From assembly GCF_000321225.1 (NCBI RefSeq), contig NW_004450565.1:1898611-1962610 (forward strand): a DNA stretch of 64,000 nt, in the 5' to 3' direction. A program made the position numbers and the translations under genes. Source of the DNA: Odobenus rosmarus divergens (lineage: Eukaryota; Chordata; Mammalia; Carnivora; Odobenidae). Shown here in pieces: positions 20,716 to 33,727 of this stretch. Each line of letters opens with the position of its first letter. Position 1 is the first letter of the stretch. A model generated the notes under the pieces. That model saw only the letters and a list, made by a program, of their open reading frames with translations, searched no databases and had not been told where the DNA came from.

Positions 20716-23700
20716 AAGCCCTCCACAGGCCTTGGCCCGGAGAACCCACGGGAAAGGGCCGCGGGCAAGGAGGACGGACCCCAGAGCTCGGGCCCTCCAC
20801 GCCGCCCGGCCTCTGGGACTGCACCTCCCGTGTCCCCTGTGGGCCTCCGTGTTTGGCTCCTGAACACACTGGCCGATCTACAAGGGCAGAAAAGTCCCTG
20901 AACCTCAGAACAAGGGCCCCTCCCTAAAATATTCACACTTAAAAACATTATGATTCAACCTCATACTCCCACGATGGGGAGATTGTTCTAAGAAGAAAAG
21001 GCGTGAGGGCACACGCACAGTTGCGTCATCCTCACCCGTCCAAGCCTCCTCCGTGGGATCCCTCCCCCTGCCCGGGAACACCAGGCCCGGTAGCTGTCAG
21101 GAGCTGAGGTCCCGACGCAGCAATGGCCCTGCATGTCCACACCGGGGGCTGGGGCGGGGGGGGGGACCAGGCCCCGCCCTCAGGGAGACCAGGCCGGTTG
21201 GTCCGCCAGAGCAGTCCCGCTGCCTGACCCGATGATTCCCGGGGCCCCCCCCTTCCCCGGTCCCGCTGCCTGACCCGGAGACACCGCGGGGTCCGGGGGC
21301 CGCAGCCTCCTCACCCCCTCCTCTTGGCATCGAGAGGCACCGCTGGGCCTGCAGGCAGTGGTCCAAGTGCAGGAACCGGTCCTCTCCTCCAGCCAGCCCC
21401 CTCGTTGCTGGAAGGGCTCATGGAGCGCACGCTCCCTGTGCCCCCCCGGAAGCCTCTGGCCACAAGGTCAAGGCCCTGCCCGGCCTGCAGCTCTGGTTCC
21501 TCTCAGATCAGCCGCTGGAGGCCCGGTTGTAGACGGTGCGGAGAATATTCTAGAGTCTGTCTCGTTCCCGGAGGAGGCTGCCTGGGCTGGGGGTGCCCCT
21601 CCCGAAGGGCAGGGACGGGAGTGTCAGCCCTAGACCAGAGGCGGCAGGGGCCGCAGCGCATGGCACGCGGGTGTGGGGAGCCCTGTGAGCACACACGGGA
21701 GCCCCGCGGAGGAGGCGCAGCCATAGGAGGGGGCCCCGGAGGCAGAGGACGGGAGGACGCCCGGGCCGCACGGAGGTCCTACAGGTGCCCCTGTGGCCTC
21801 CAGGGCCAGGCTGCAGGGTTCACGCACACCCGACCATCACCGCCCACAGCAGCCCCGCATGGAGGCCGTGAGGGGGGATTCTGGAGCTGCAGGTGCTTGC
21901 CCAGGCCCACGCCACAGAAGGGGCAAAAACAGGACTCCTCGTTCGCCTGGAGGCTCCAGTGCACCAGCCTCTGGCAGCCCCGTGCCTGCAGAGGAGTTTC
22001 CCCACGTCCCCGTGTCACCATGGCCTGCCCAGCACCACACACCTGGTCGGCGGGGGACGAGGCTGAACAGGAGCCTGTGTGACTCTCTGAAAATCGTGGG
22101 GGCCCGGGAGCAGGTAGGGGCTGAGCCAGGAAGGAAACGCGGGTCCCCGGCTCCCTGGAGGCAGAGGGAGGGTGGGGAGGGGCGTGCGGGTGTCAGGGTG
22201 CAGGCCTGGTAGGCGCTGCTGCAGTTCTAGGGCCGTGGTCTGGGACGGAGAGTCCACAGGTGAGCGCAGGACGGGGGGGCAGTGTGACAAGGTGGCAAGA
22301 GAGAGGGTCGGGGAGGTGACGGCAGCACCCTGGTGGGGGTCAGGAGGCTCCCGGGCCAGGTCAGGGGCCGCAGGGGCCCACGGACAGGCAGGGGAGTGAC
22401 CCCGTGTGGGGAGGTAGCCCACGCCTGCTGCCCGAGGCCACCATGGGATCCGCTCACAGCTGGGAATGTCCCCACATGCCAGACTGAGCCAACACTCGGC
22501 GTGTGCCACCATAACAGACTCTGTCGTCACCCCATTTCCCAAGTGAGGAAACCTGTTGGCCCAGGGGTTCCATGACCAGGGACTTTCCCTTCCATCAGAG
22601 GGACAAGCCCATGGGGACCCGCAGTGACATAGTCACACACAGCTCCCTAGGCCGGAGCCCTGGCCAGGCCCCGGGACCGTCAGGGGTGGGGTGCCAGTCA
22701 CTCCCAAACTACCGGGCCCCGAAGCTCCCTCCAAGCTCCGCCACCAGGCAGGGCAGGGCTGCTGGCTCTAGGCCTGGGTTGGCCGCGGGCCGTCCACGTG
22801 AGGCCCAAGTCCCTGAGCGCAGGACGGGGGGTCAGCTCCAGGCTCAGGCAGATCCTGGACAGCCCAAGTGTGACAGTGCCGGGTCACCGGTCCGACCCCG
22901 TGAGTCACTGTCTCCAGAGCCAGGCCCAGATTATAGGAGGGTGACGCAGTTTCCAAGGAGAGAAGCCCCAGCCTCCGTGCGGAAATGCCCACACCCAGGG
23001 CACACTCCGTGCCCAATCTTCCCCGCAGACAAGCCCTGGCCTGCGTCTGGCCGCCCTACATTCCCAGGGAGGGAGCGCCACCCTGCTCTCAGGTCGGGGC
23101 CGCAGCAGCACCCTGGACTCTGAGCCCTCACTCTGGGCGGCCGCCCCAGGCGCACCCCCACCCCCACGCCAGGGGCTCTAGGCCCGGGCGCTGGTCCCAG
23201 GTGCTGGGCTAGGGGAGCATGGGGAGAAGAGCTTCCACATCTGGCAAAGGGGCCAGGAGTGGATTCCTCCCTCTGCTGGGCCTCCCGGGACCACCGTCCA
23301 CAAGAGGGCACCCGAGCCGAGCAGAAATGTCCCCCATTAACCTCAGACCGGACACGGATGGCACAGCCTTTGGCTGATTTGCCATGTGGGGTGAGTCTTT
23401 ATCGCGCAAGTGGTGGGTGATGGAACCCACCCTGCAGACGATGGCACGGCCCAAGGAGACAGCCCAAGCCATGGGGGTGGATGGTGCGTGTCCCCCGGAG
23501 GACCACGAGGGGCTCGGGGTGGCGGTGGTGCTTAAATCTCGACTGCCAGGTGTGCAAGCGAGCATCTGGGTTTGTCAGCATGCTGCAGTCCCGGGGAGCA
23601 GCCCTGGTCGCTCGGGGCCCCATGGGGCAGGGTCTGCCCACTCTGGGCCCCAGGCGCTTGACTCCAGCGGGCCACTGTGTCCCCCTCAATACTAGAGGTT

Positions 23701-26180
23701 AAGCTGGTCCTTCTTTTAAAGTCAAGGAAAGTCCTCCAGGCGGTCTTTGCCGTGCAAGGGGTCCTGCCCTAGACCCTCTGTTGCCCATGCCGACGAGTGC
23801 CCCCCGCCTACCGCCAACGCTGCTGAGTCACCCTGCCCACCTGTGACCTCCCCCAGTGTCCACGAAGGTCAGAGGCTCAAGGTCATTCCTCACAGCAGAG
23901 CTTGAGCCTGACTGTCAAAGCTTGGGGTGTCCGCGTGAGACCCCAGTCAAGGGCAGGAGGGGGCCTGAGACAGCGTGGCCCCGGGACCCTGGCTGGCGGG
24001 AGGCGGGTGGGGCACGGCTGCTCCCCAACACTGTCAACACCTTTGGATCGTTGCTTAGAAATTTTGTTCTACCTTTTCAACCAGCACTAAGCCCTGTGTG
24101 TGGCTGTGATCGGTTCCTCCTTGTCCCACAGCCTTGCTCACTTTTCTCAGCCGGGTGGCATCTGATGCGTCCTGGCTGTCACCCTGCAAGCCCAGAAACG
24201 CCCTGTCTCCCTCCCACTGAGGCCCCGTGTAGGATGACAGATGACTTCCTCCTGCCCCTGCACTTGCTGGGTGCACGGGGCAGCAGTGGGGTGCCTTCCA
24301 GATCTTGGGTGACATCCGTGGTTTGGGCTTCTTCCTTGCTGTGCTGTTCCGTGGTCTCCGTTAGTCCTGGAGGGTGCTGACGTGGAGGTGCTGGGCGGCC
24401 TGTTGGCCTTCAGCATGCCAGCTTCGGGCTCTAAGCTCCAGTGTGGTCACCGGTCCTCTCTTGTCCCCACCGCGGGTGCTGCTTTCCTGGTCCTGCCCAG
24501 CCATCCTCCCATACCCTGGCCCGCCCATACATGGAGACAGGAGGGGACTTAGATTCCGGGAGAAAAGTCCAGCTCAGAAGCCAACCCAGCCCTCCGAGTC
24601 CCATGTACCAGTGGGGAGTCAAAGCTTGGCCCCCTCAGCAGCCACCCCCCGAGAGGCCAACCTGGGAAGCAGCATGGCTCCCTGATCCTCAGCCTCCACG
24701 TGGCTGGTTCCAGCTCCCCCGCCTGGCACACATCGGGCGTCCCTGCCCGTCCTCCGGGTGCCCAGATCCACCTCCCCCTCTCGGTGGGCACCCCGCTCAC
24801 CCAGTCGTATCCCGGGGTGCCCAACAGCCCCCGGCCAGGGAATTCCTGGAGCTGGCTGACCGACCGGTCCGGGTCCCATGAGCACCCTGGGCTGTCTTCG
24901 TCCAGGCTGGCCCAGGCACCGGCAGCTCCCGCTACAGTCCCTCCCTCCCACCCCTTCCTGCTGGAGCCACGGTCGCGACGGGGGAGGCCAACGTCCACCA
25001 GGCGCACCCCAAGCCCCAGCACCCCAAGCCACCTTCTCTCTCTTCACTCTGCTCCTGCTTGTTCAGCCTGAAAACCCACCTGCACCTTGCAGAGTTGGCC
25101 CAAGCCAGGCTACGCACTTCCTAGAGCCCGAGAGAGCCTGAGGGAGTCCCACACCAGGCCACCCCGGAGACATGAGGGTGGGACGGGAGGTGGGCAGGAC
25201 CCACAGTTCACCTGTCTTGCCAGCCTCCCTGGGCCGCGGCACCCGCGCCTGTACCCACAGGCCTGCTGTGAGCAGAAGTGAGCCCTCGGATGTGGATGAG
25301 CGGCACCCTGCCTGAGGCACAGTGGCGAGGCCCGCCCCCAGCAGGAACGCAGGTGGGACCCGCAGCAGGGGTGGGCACCTCTGAGAAGGGCCGCCTGGCC
25401 TGCCCTGCGCTCTGTGACACCGAGGCACCCGCTGGTCTGGGTCAAGGGAGGGCCTCAGACAACGTCTGCACTTTTCCGCACTTCCACTGGGCAAGCTGGT
25501 CCTGTGCACCGGCCACCCCCGCCCCGCCCCGTGGGTCCTTCCCCTGACTTGAGGACTCCCCCACCTGCGCTTCTGCTGGCCCTCACCTGTCCAGGAGGAG
25601 GCCGAGCAGATGGACCCCAAAAGTCAGCATCTCGAGGCCTCGCCGTGTCCCCATCTTGGGGCTTTCCCTGTAGAGAGGCCGCACCTTGTGCTCTGCACCA
25701 TGGCCCCCCGGGTCTCTCACACCGGCCTAGAGGGAGCCCCGGCATCACTGCACACTCACACGTTCGGGTGCTCGCGTGCCCTGCAGGCCTCCGGCCCCCC
25801 TTCTTACTGTGGATACCTTTCAAAGGCCATCGTTGTAGCCAGTGTTTGAGAGAGAAAACCCAAAACAGTCTACATGTCTGTTGGTAGGGGAGGCTGGTGA
25901 GCGAAGGGCAGCATCCGACAGGGAGGGTGTGCGCCGCCCGGCGGGGGGGGACTGCACGGGACAGCCCGGCGAGCGGCTGAGGAAGAGGCCCCCGGGTGCG
26001 CCGCCCCCACTGCCGTCAGGGGCCCGGACCCCTGCAGGGTCAGTCCTGCAAGGTCGATCCTCGGAGCCCAGGTGCCCGGAGTGGGGAGCCCCTGCAGAGA
26101 CCCTCCGTCGCGCCCTCCTGGGGTCCCCTCCAAGGAACCCGCCTGCGCTCAAGTCCCTGTCCCCAGCTCTGCCTTCAGGG
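20716..26180. other. Long GC-rich gene-free stretch
   Basis: No exon or RNA gene is recognised across 5.5 kb. Visible items are a degenerate MIR-like core near 22,532-22,560 ('accccatttcccaagtgaggaaacc') and a CTCF-like core CCACAAGAGGGCAC at 23,298-23,311. Long frames (up to 252 codons at 21,324-22,082 plus) have no domain. Confidence 0.45.
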
Positions 26181-26189
26181 GACCGCAAA

Positions 26190-28310
26190 CGAGGATCTGT
26201 CTCTTTTATAGAAAACTGTGATGGAAATGCTCCAAACGTGGGTCACGCTTGTGGTGCGCGACTTGGTGAAGTTATCACAGTTCACCCATGATGCCCTTAA
26301 AACAGGTGGATTTCATGGGAGATAAGTTCTCCCTCGACGAAGTTGTTTTTGAACAAAAGGTCCACGATAGGGCCAGAAGTAGTTCAAGCAGGGGGGCAGC
26401 CCGTGGGGGTGGCAGGGGGGCTGGCGGTCCTGGCCCGGCCCAACTGGATGCGGTCACGCCTGCCACGGTCCCACAGCCACAGAGCTCTCCTTTCTCAAGC
26501 TTGTTTCTGTAGCTCAAAGAAGAAAAACCTAAACAAACAACAGAAGTGGCGGGAGCAGCGGCGGCCCGCGGGCTTCCCGGCCGCGGTGGGGACCTTCTGT
26601 CTGGGGCCCCCACGGCTCTCTGTGCAGGGAGGTGGCCGGCCGACAACGCCCACCGCTGCCATCTGGCCCCGCGGGCTCCAGTCCCCCTCAGAGGAGCCAT
26701 GACCCCAGGGGCACCTCTGTGCAGGGGGCCCGGGTGCCAGGCGGCTTCCCGCACCTCCCTGCCGACTCCCCGGGCTGGAGGAAATGCCCAGGAGAGGTTC
26801 ACTGCACCACCCCCGCCCCCCGCCCCATCCCATCCGCTGCTCCAGCCTGGCCTCTGCCGGCCCCGCACCCAGCAGCGCCCACCCCAGCGGCCCAGCAGCC
26901 CGAGCAAACGGGAAGATGAAGAGGTGACGACCGGTCTCAAAAGCGCGTGGGGAAGTGTTAAGCAGGAATGTGAAACGGCATCCTTGTATTTCCTTAATGC
27001 CTTACTTCTCAAACTTAATATAAAAATAAAGGGAACTTTGAAACACTTTTCTTAGCCGTTCAAGGTTTGGTGGTAAGTGTAAGTGGGTCCCCTTGCGCGG
27101 GTACCGGTGGAGCGAGAACGAGCTGCCCAACGTGTCAAGCTTCTCGCACAGCAGACAAAACGTACAAAGTGTCATCATCACCAAGATTATGGCTCCCATC
27201 GCATGAGAACAGGTTTGAAAACATCAGCATTGACTCTCATTTTGTATTGCTTTCTGTCCTTGATTTTAAGCCTTCCTAGCCTATAGCTCTGCTTGCCTTA
27301 ACGTTTTCCCAGAATTTAAGTGGTATTACATTGATCCTTCCTGGGGACCCAACAGGACTCGGTGGCGTTCTTAACCAGCGGTGATGATGGGATGGACAAT
27401 CCACCTGTTGATTGATGGACTGATGTTTGGCTTTTTATTAGGAAATCGTCAGACAGAGGCTAACGTGGAGAGAAAAGCCTGTCACCCCCACAGCCCCTGT
27501 CAACAGCGACCAGTGACCGACGGCCAGGGGCTCCTGGCCACAGCCCACCCACAGCCCAGCTCGGGTTTAGTTCCAAGGAAGTCCCCCACGCCAGGCCAGC
27601 CCCCCGACAGCGCTGCACAAGCATCTCGAAAGACAACTCTTTCTTTACAAATAGTCACACCCAGAAGTGAAATGAGTAATTCCTTCGTACTCTCAGAATT
27701 CACAGATCCCCTTTGTCTCAGGAAAGCTTTAGGAGAGCTTTTGTTTGTTGCTATGCGGGGCTTATTAAAATCGGGTTCACTCCAGATCAGCACGGGGGTG
27801 GTTGCTCTGTTCCACGTGGATGTGGGCGAAGGGCCCTCGCGGAGGAACCAGGACAATCCTCCCTCCTCTGAGCTTCTGGAAACCAGGGATTCCACCGGGA
27901 GGCTGCATCTCATTCTGGTCAACCCCGGCGTGGGAGGGGGTCTGTGCCATCCCTCGGGGCACGGCATCCGGCTGTCCCCGTCCTTGCGACTAGCCGGCTG
28001 GGGATCTGGATGGGGGTCTGGATGGGGTCTGGATGGGGTTGGCGTGCCCCGATCCATCGTGAGGGCCCCCACAGCCCGGTCACCTCCTCACTCCGGGAGC
28101 CACTAGGACCATGCACCATATCCGTATTTCACTGGAAGTTGCAAAATGGCAGTATCTTAATTCCATTGTTTATTTCATTTGTGTTAGCTGACTTTTTAGA
28201 AAGAATTCTCCCTCGTCAACGTTTTGTTTGCCAGGAAAGACAGGATAAATTCTTGATTCTGTCCCCTTATCAGTTGTCAAATAATGAGTCGGTTCCCTAG
28301 CATCCTGCCA
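26190..28310. other. Cluster of AT-richer candidate conserved non-coding blocks
   Basis: Several blocks of balanced, high-complexity sequence are separated by GC-rich DNA: 26,195-26,370, 26,930-27,330, 27,375-27,480, 27,640-27,800 and 28,110-28,310. They contain no repeat I recognise and no long reading frame. Short motifs include CATTGTTTAT and AATTAACC-like AT-rich cores. This texture is typical of enhancer groups near developmental genes, but I cannot measure conservation here. A 12-bp-type tandem (CTGGATGGGGGT) sits at 27,998-28,040. Confidence 0.35.
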
Positions 28311-28329
28311 AGGTGAAGGGCTGAGTAAT

Positions 28330-28760
28330 TAAATGAAAGATAAATAAACAGGATGACAGCACTGGCAGGGACCGCGAAGGGGGGACGTACGGCAGAATGA
28401 GGGTGCGCGCAGGGCCCGTGAGCTGCTGAGGGCACGCGGGACAGGAAACCTCACTTGCGATGCCGGAATAAGGCCAAATGGACCAAATGAACTGAGGGCG
28501 TGAGCCTTGTGGGAATCTGGGGGAAAGCCATCCAGAAAATGGGTGTCGTGTGCAAAGGTCCTGAGGCAGGAAAGAAGCCCATGTGCTCCAGGCTCAGCAG
28601 TAAAGAATGTGTGGCTGCAGAGAAGGGGCTGAGGGCTGGCAGCCCCTGCAGAGCTCAGATCCTTGCAGGCCAGAGTGAATTCAATCAGAAAACACCGCTG
28701 AGGTTGTGCTTTGGGCATGTGGCAGGCCCTGGGAGGCTCTGAGTGGGCCCTGATCTGTGG
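28330..28760 (-). repeat. L2-like LINE fragment, antisense
   Basis: The sequence 'gtgcaaaggtcctgaggcagga' is the reverse complement of the L2 motif 'cctgcctcagggcctttgcac'. The flanks are degenerate and the borders uncertain. A plus-strand relative is at 40,530-40,770. Confidence 0.4.
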
Positions 28761-29430
28761 TACACTATCTGAGTTTACAGGGTAGCAAGGCGAGAGGGCA
28801 GAATAACCCACGGGGATGGGTTAGGTCAGAGACAAGAGTCGGAACTCATATTTGGCTCATCAAGATACGACTGTACTCAGAGAAATAGCTCTGGACGTCT
28901 GCGTGCACACGGGTCAGGCCTGTCTTGCTCTGCCAGCTGACGGGGCCTAGAAGCCGGGACGCCCCGTACCATGAGCCCGCCCAGCCCCGGACCTGGCTTT
29001 CTTAAGCCATCCTCCAGGAAAAGGAGCCAGGCTCCTGAGAAGTGGCCGATTCTCAGATGAGGGCATCAAGTGCCCAAGGGGAGCCCGGAGCGTACCACAC
29101 TGTACCAACCCCACGTCGGTCAATGTGCCCACAGCAGCTCAGCAATCAGCACAAAGCCCGTGGTGATGTCAGCCGCAGGGGCAACCGCGTGCAGACTGCA
29201 TGGGAACTCCGTACTGTCTTTACAATTTTTCTGTAAATCTGAAAGAAAAGTCTATTTAAAAGCAAAAGGGAGCTCAGAGGGCTCTGGGCAGCAGGGGTGC
29301 AGGGGAGGTGGGGCCTCCCGACTCAAGCACTCAGGAAAGGGGGCGGTGGAGACAGGAGTCCAGAGGAGGAGCAGGCTTCCGGGGACGGGGAGAAACCAGG
29401 TGGTTTGGGCGTGAGGTGGGGCGCCCTTCA
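28761..29430. other. Unassigned sequence
   Basis: No gene is recognised. The stretch 29,140-29,270 is AT-richer ('ctgtctttacaatttttctgtaaatctg'). Confidence 0.4.
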
Positions 29431-29439
29431 GACTCCCGA

Positions 29440-29780
29440 GTGGGGACGGGTGTGTTGGACAGCCGAGCCGGGGGTCCCCCAGCTGAGGACAGAAACGTGG
29501 GGGTTGTTGGTGGATAGACACGGGATCTGAAGTCCATATCTGGAGGAGCGAGGGGTCCTGGTCGCCTGTATAGACAGAGGGAGGCCTGTGGACGAGCCCT
29601 GGAGGGGGCAGAGGGAGGCATGGGGACAGTGCAGCAGCCTGTGCGAGAACCAGAGACCCCGGAGCAGGGGAGGGGGCGTGTGGGTCAGCTGAGGACCGGC
29701 CCCACGCACTTCCTCCAGCAAAACGGGGGCCCGTCCTGCCCAGGAGGACAAGAGAACCCAGAGCGTGGTGTAGACGGCTC
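29440..29780 (+). repeat. Ancient interspersed repeat, family not named
   Basis: The order of motifs 'gtgttggacagccgag', 'gtggatagacacgggatctgaagtccatatctggag' and 'ggaggacaagagaacccagagcgtggtgtag' follows a dispersed mammalian repeat I recognise by pattern. Related pieces are at 45,885-45,965 and 46,400-46,570. The family name is not certain. Confidence 0.4.
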
Positions 29781-31950
29781 TCCCAGGACTTGGGGAGACA
29801 TCAGGGCTGGGGGTGGGGGTGGTGCATGACGTCCCGGGGGAAGCAGGGGTGAGGGCCAAAGATCTAATAGAGGGTGGGCAAAGAGGGACGCGGGACACGT
29901 CACCCGGCTGCAGCAAGGGAGGTGGATGAGGCCCAGAGCCCAAGGCTGATGAGGCCAGGCCAGCTCCACCTCCTCCTGCTGCCAGGCCTGGGGTAGGAGA
30001 CGAGACGCCAGGCAGGGCACTGACTGCGAATGGACTGGGGGGCCAGGGGGGGAGCTGAGGGAGGCCGGGCGGGGGCTGCTGTCTGGCGCAGGCAAGGGAT
30101 TTAAGCGGAAGGGTTCCCAGGCAAGTCCAGCGGAAGGAGAGGTTTCCGGCCGAAGAAGTTTCCGGCTAATAGCACGATAGTGAGAAGACGATGTCCTGCG
30201 GCTGCGCCGGGCGAGTGGGCCGTGAGGGTAGGACGGGGTCAGGCACGGGGCCTGGCCTGGCGGTGGTGGCCGAGCTAGGGCAAATGTCAGCGGTGACGTC
30301 CGGTCTGAGGGTGACCCAGAGCGGAGGACTGAGCAGGGTCCGGTTCCAGGAAGGCCAGGGTGGAAGGGGCCTGGGGAGCCCCTGGGCAGCTCCGAGGGGC
30401 GGGGGGCGGGGCAGAGAAGGCAGCCGGGGGTGGCTTTGTGCCCTGAATGGCAGAGTCCCCTCGGAGGGGCCATTCAGGCCCGTCTCCCCTGAGTCTGTCC
30501 AGCCCTGCTCGCCACATCCCATGACCCCCGCCCAACCGCAGGAAGCCCCCATTCCGATACCCCGGCCGGGGTGGGGGCAACATTCGTGCATAACAAAGCA
30601 CCCTGAGAAAGTCCCTACAGCAGCTACCCTTCGTAGCTTCCCCTCACTGACTCCTACCCGGGCCCCCCGCCCACCGGTGGCCCCGTTGTGTAGAAGACTG
30701 GGGCCCGAGGTTGCGCAGCTCCCCAGGACCTCGCGGTGCGTGGTGAGCGTGGAGGGCCCCCAGGTCCGTGTGAGCAGCAGGAACGGCAGCCACCCCTCCA
30801 GCAGAGGCCAGGTCCGGGGGAGCCCGAGCGCCATCACACCCCTCGCCAGCCCCCTACTGCACCCCTAGCACCAGGGATCTGCCCTCCCACGGCGAATGTG
30901 TCTGACTCAGAGGGGAGCGGGGCCGCCAGAGCGCGGCTAGAGGGGCTTCGGAGAGACATGGGGGACTGGCCCTCGGGCATCCCCGCGGGACCTTCCTCTG
31001 GGCAGAATTAGCAGGCGTGGCTTGGCCCTGGTTGCTCCCCTGCCTGCGATGCAGGGTTTCTCTCACTGCACCGCCGCCTCCAGGGTGGTGCTGGCCTTCC
31101 CGCCAGCACCAGGCACACACTCGAGCGGGAGGGAGGGCCCTGGCCCGTGTCTCCTGCCTGTAACGGTCGGGACCCAGGACAGCCAGGGCCTGGGTGGGAA
31201 GAGCACTGCGAGGGCTGCAGGAGGGAGTGGGCTGGGAGCCCTCGGACTGCTCCGGGGTCTCCATCCCAGGCACCCCGTCCAGCCCCATGGCCCTGGTCAA
31301 CTGTGCCCCCTACCCCCCCCCGGTGCCCGGGCCCACAGTCCCCCCACGGCAGCCATGTGGCCTCCTCCAAGGGCGTGCCAAGAGCCAGGCTGGCCCTGTC
31401 CTGCCCACAGAGGAAATGGCAGTCCTTGCAGCTGCCCCCAGAAAGGGGACCAGAGCGTCCATCCTCACGGCTCAGCAGGCCACAGCTCAGACGGCGCGTC
31501 GGAGGGCCACGTGGCTGTGTCTCTAAAACAGAGAGTGCACACGCCCAGTGACAAGAGTCCTGCACCAGGTCACCGGCAGGAGGCACACAGGAGGACGCCC
31601 ACGCGGCCTGTCAGCAGCCTAAATGTCAGTGCCCGGGGGACGGACGGAGAGACACATGGCGCATGCAAACTCAGGCAGCGGGCGAAAAGGACGAGCCAGA
31701 CACTCACAGTCACGGCCCGGCACGAGTGCCGTGACCCACCGCAGGGGGACAAAGTAAGTGGCAAAGGGCACGGAGGGCAGAACCCCGCCCCGCGGACACA
31801 CACCCTGCCTGCACGTACGTGTCGGTGACCAGACGCTGCGCCGCGGCCAGACGGAGCCTGCAAGCGGAGGCGAGCCCCAGGGGGAGGCGGGAAGGACTGA
31901 TTTTTGGTGTGATATTAAGCATTTTGTAAGGGATAGTGCAGGAATGTTTG
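29781..31950. other. GC-rich sequence, no gene recognised
   Basis: Long frames on both strands (262 codons at 29,685-30,473 minus, 268 codons at 31,022-31,828 plus) lack domains and overlap each other. The sequence gives no sign of splice-bounded exons. Confidence 0.4.
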
Positions 31951-31958
31951 GTTTAAAT

Positions 31959-32019
31959 AAAAGCATAAGCGTGGATGTGCTCGCTCCGGCAGCACATATA
32001 CTAAAAGTATAAGCGTGGA
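31959..32019 (+). pseudogene. 3'-truncated U6 snRNA retropseudogene with target-site duplication
   Basis: Positions 31,977-32,006 match the first 30 nt of U6 snRNA (GTGCTCGCTCCGGCAGCACA and on to ACTAAAA) with one C for T difference. The U6 match then stops. The 17-bp flanks AAAAGCATAAGCGTGGA (31,959-31,975) and AAAAGTATAAGCGTGGA (32,003-32,019) are direct repeats with one mismatch, as expected for a target-site duplication. There is no poly-A tail and the rest of U6 is missing. This fits the known class of tailless retropseudogenes mobilised by L1. It cannot make a functional snRNA. Confidence 0.85.
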
Positions 32020-33720
32020 GAAAAAGTGAGCAAAGGCAACAAAGCATGGCCGCTGCTCCGTCCTGGGGTCGGAATCGGGGTAGAGGTCGGAGTAGAAATC
32101 GCCATGGGCTGGGGCCCGCAGGAACTGCCCCGTAGGAACGCCAGCCCGACAAAGCACACACCGGCTGACTCGGACAAGCCTGGCCCCCCGGGACCAAGAC
32201 CCCCGTGCCAGACGAGTGCCACTCATTACCTCTGAACCGCTGCCACGGTCCCTGCCACCGGAGGGGTCCTCAGTGTAGGTACCCAGGGCTCATGTGGACT
32301 TGTGTGTCCGTGCGCCAGTGCTGTTCCCAGGGGCAGGAGAATGGGGACACAGAGGCTGTCATCAGCCGCCGATGAGAGGGGCCTCTGGTGAGGTTCAAAC
32401 AGCCCCCAGAGGTGGGAGGGGCTGGGCGCCCCCGGATATGGGTGCAGGAGGGACGCCGAGCACCACTGGGCTGGGGCGGGAGGCGTCAAGCCGGCCCACC
32501 CTGGACTCACCCACAGACAGGTGCTCTGCAGCCCGAGAGCAGCCAACTCAGATGGGCCAGTACGTGTGGAAGCTGCCAGAACACGGTCCGCCACGTGCTC
32601 CACATGAGATGTCCACAAACGACCAGGGGCCCCGGAAGGTGGGCGGAAGGTGGGAAGCCAGCCTGGTGTACCTGCCCACCCACGGGCGAGCTCAGAGCGG
32701 GAGACAGTGTGGCGGGCACAGCCCCCAAGCACGGGCTCTGGGCAGCTCTGTGTCCATCACCGCAGCACAAACGGGAAAGTGAGGTGCGTGTGGCTCCAGC
32801 AAGGACAGAGAGCAGAGCAGCCCCGGGGGTGGCCGGTGCACTCGCGCCGGCGGGCAGAAGGCTCTGCACGCTGGTCAGAGCAGAACACCGTGTCCCCACT
32901 GGCAGGGCTGTGCCCACGTACGGGCAGGTTACAGGCCCCAGCCTCTCTCCACCAGGCACTGGGCCAGTGTGTCCCATGGGTCCCAAACCCAGTTCAGGGG
33001 AGGGCCCAGTGGGCCGGTGCTCCCGTTGCCCGGGGACCTGGGGCCGCCTCCGTTCACTGTTCTGGAACATGAGCGGTCCCACGGAGCTAGATCATCAGAG
33101 CTTCCCGGAGGCCGACCAACCACTGACCCGGATCGCTTGTGTCCCCCCTCCACCTTGGGTACTTCTGGGGCAGAAGGGGGATGGGCTGATTCCGGAATCT
33201 TCTGAGGGTGGGACCCTGGAACCAAGACGCTTTCAAGAGCAGGAAAACCTTGGCCCAAGGGTGGGGCTTCCCTTCTGGTTCCAAAGTCCTGACAGGCCAG
33301 ACCTGGGACTTATTTGGACCTTCAAAGGGACCTGGAGCTGCCCTGAGTGGTCACCGCCTGGCTGCTCCCTGCCTCTCAGTCCAAGTACAGGAAGGTCTTG
33401 GCTGTAGGATGGACGTAGCCAGATGGTGACCTCTGCGTCGTTAGGGACACATCTGAGGGGTCAGAGTGAGTCTGGATGCTGACTGGCAGTGACCCTCAGG
33501 GCAGCACCCCCCGGCTGTCCACCTGGGGCCTCTCTGCTGGCCGACCCAGACCACCACAGTGGGCCTCCCGACCCTCACCCCGGCCCTCAGCAGGTGGCAC
33601 ATTGTCTGGCCTCAGCGCCTCACCAGCCGAAGCCCCCAGACTCAGCGCCCCTCAGAGCACCGTCAGCCGCAGGCTGAGCCTCAACAGCATTTCACACCAG
33701 ACCTTGTCCCTAAGTGGCCA
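32020..33720. other. GC-rich sequence, no gene recognised
   Basis: A 339-codon plus frame at 32,388-33,407 is the longest here. Its product has no recognisable domain or signal peptide and its composition matches the background, so I do not call it a gene. Confidence 0.4.
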
Positions 33721-33727
33721 GCTTACA

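Noticed and set aside
32388..33407. 339-codon plus-strand frame
   Set aside because: It has no domain and no codon pattern distinct from its surroundings, and long shadow frames overlap it. I treat it as chance in GC-rich DNA.
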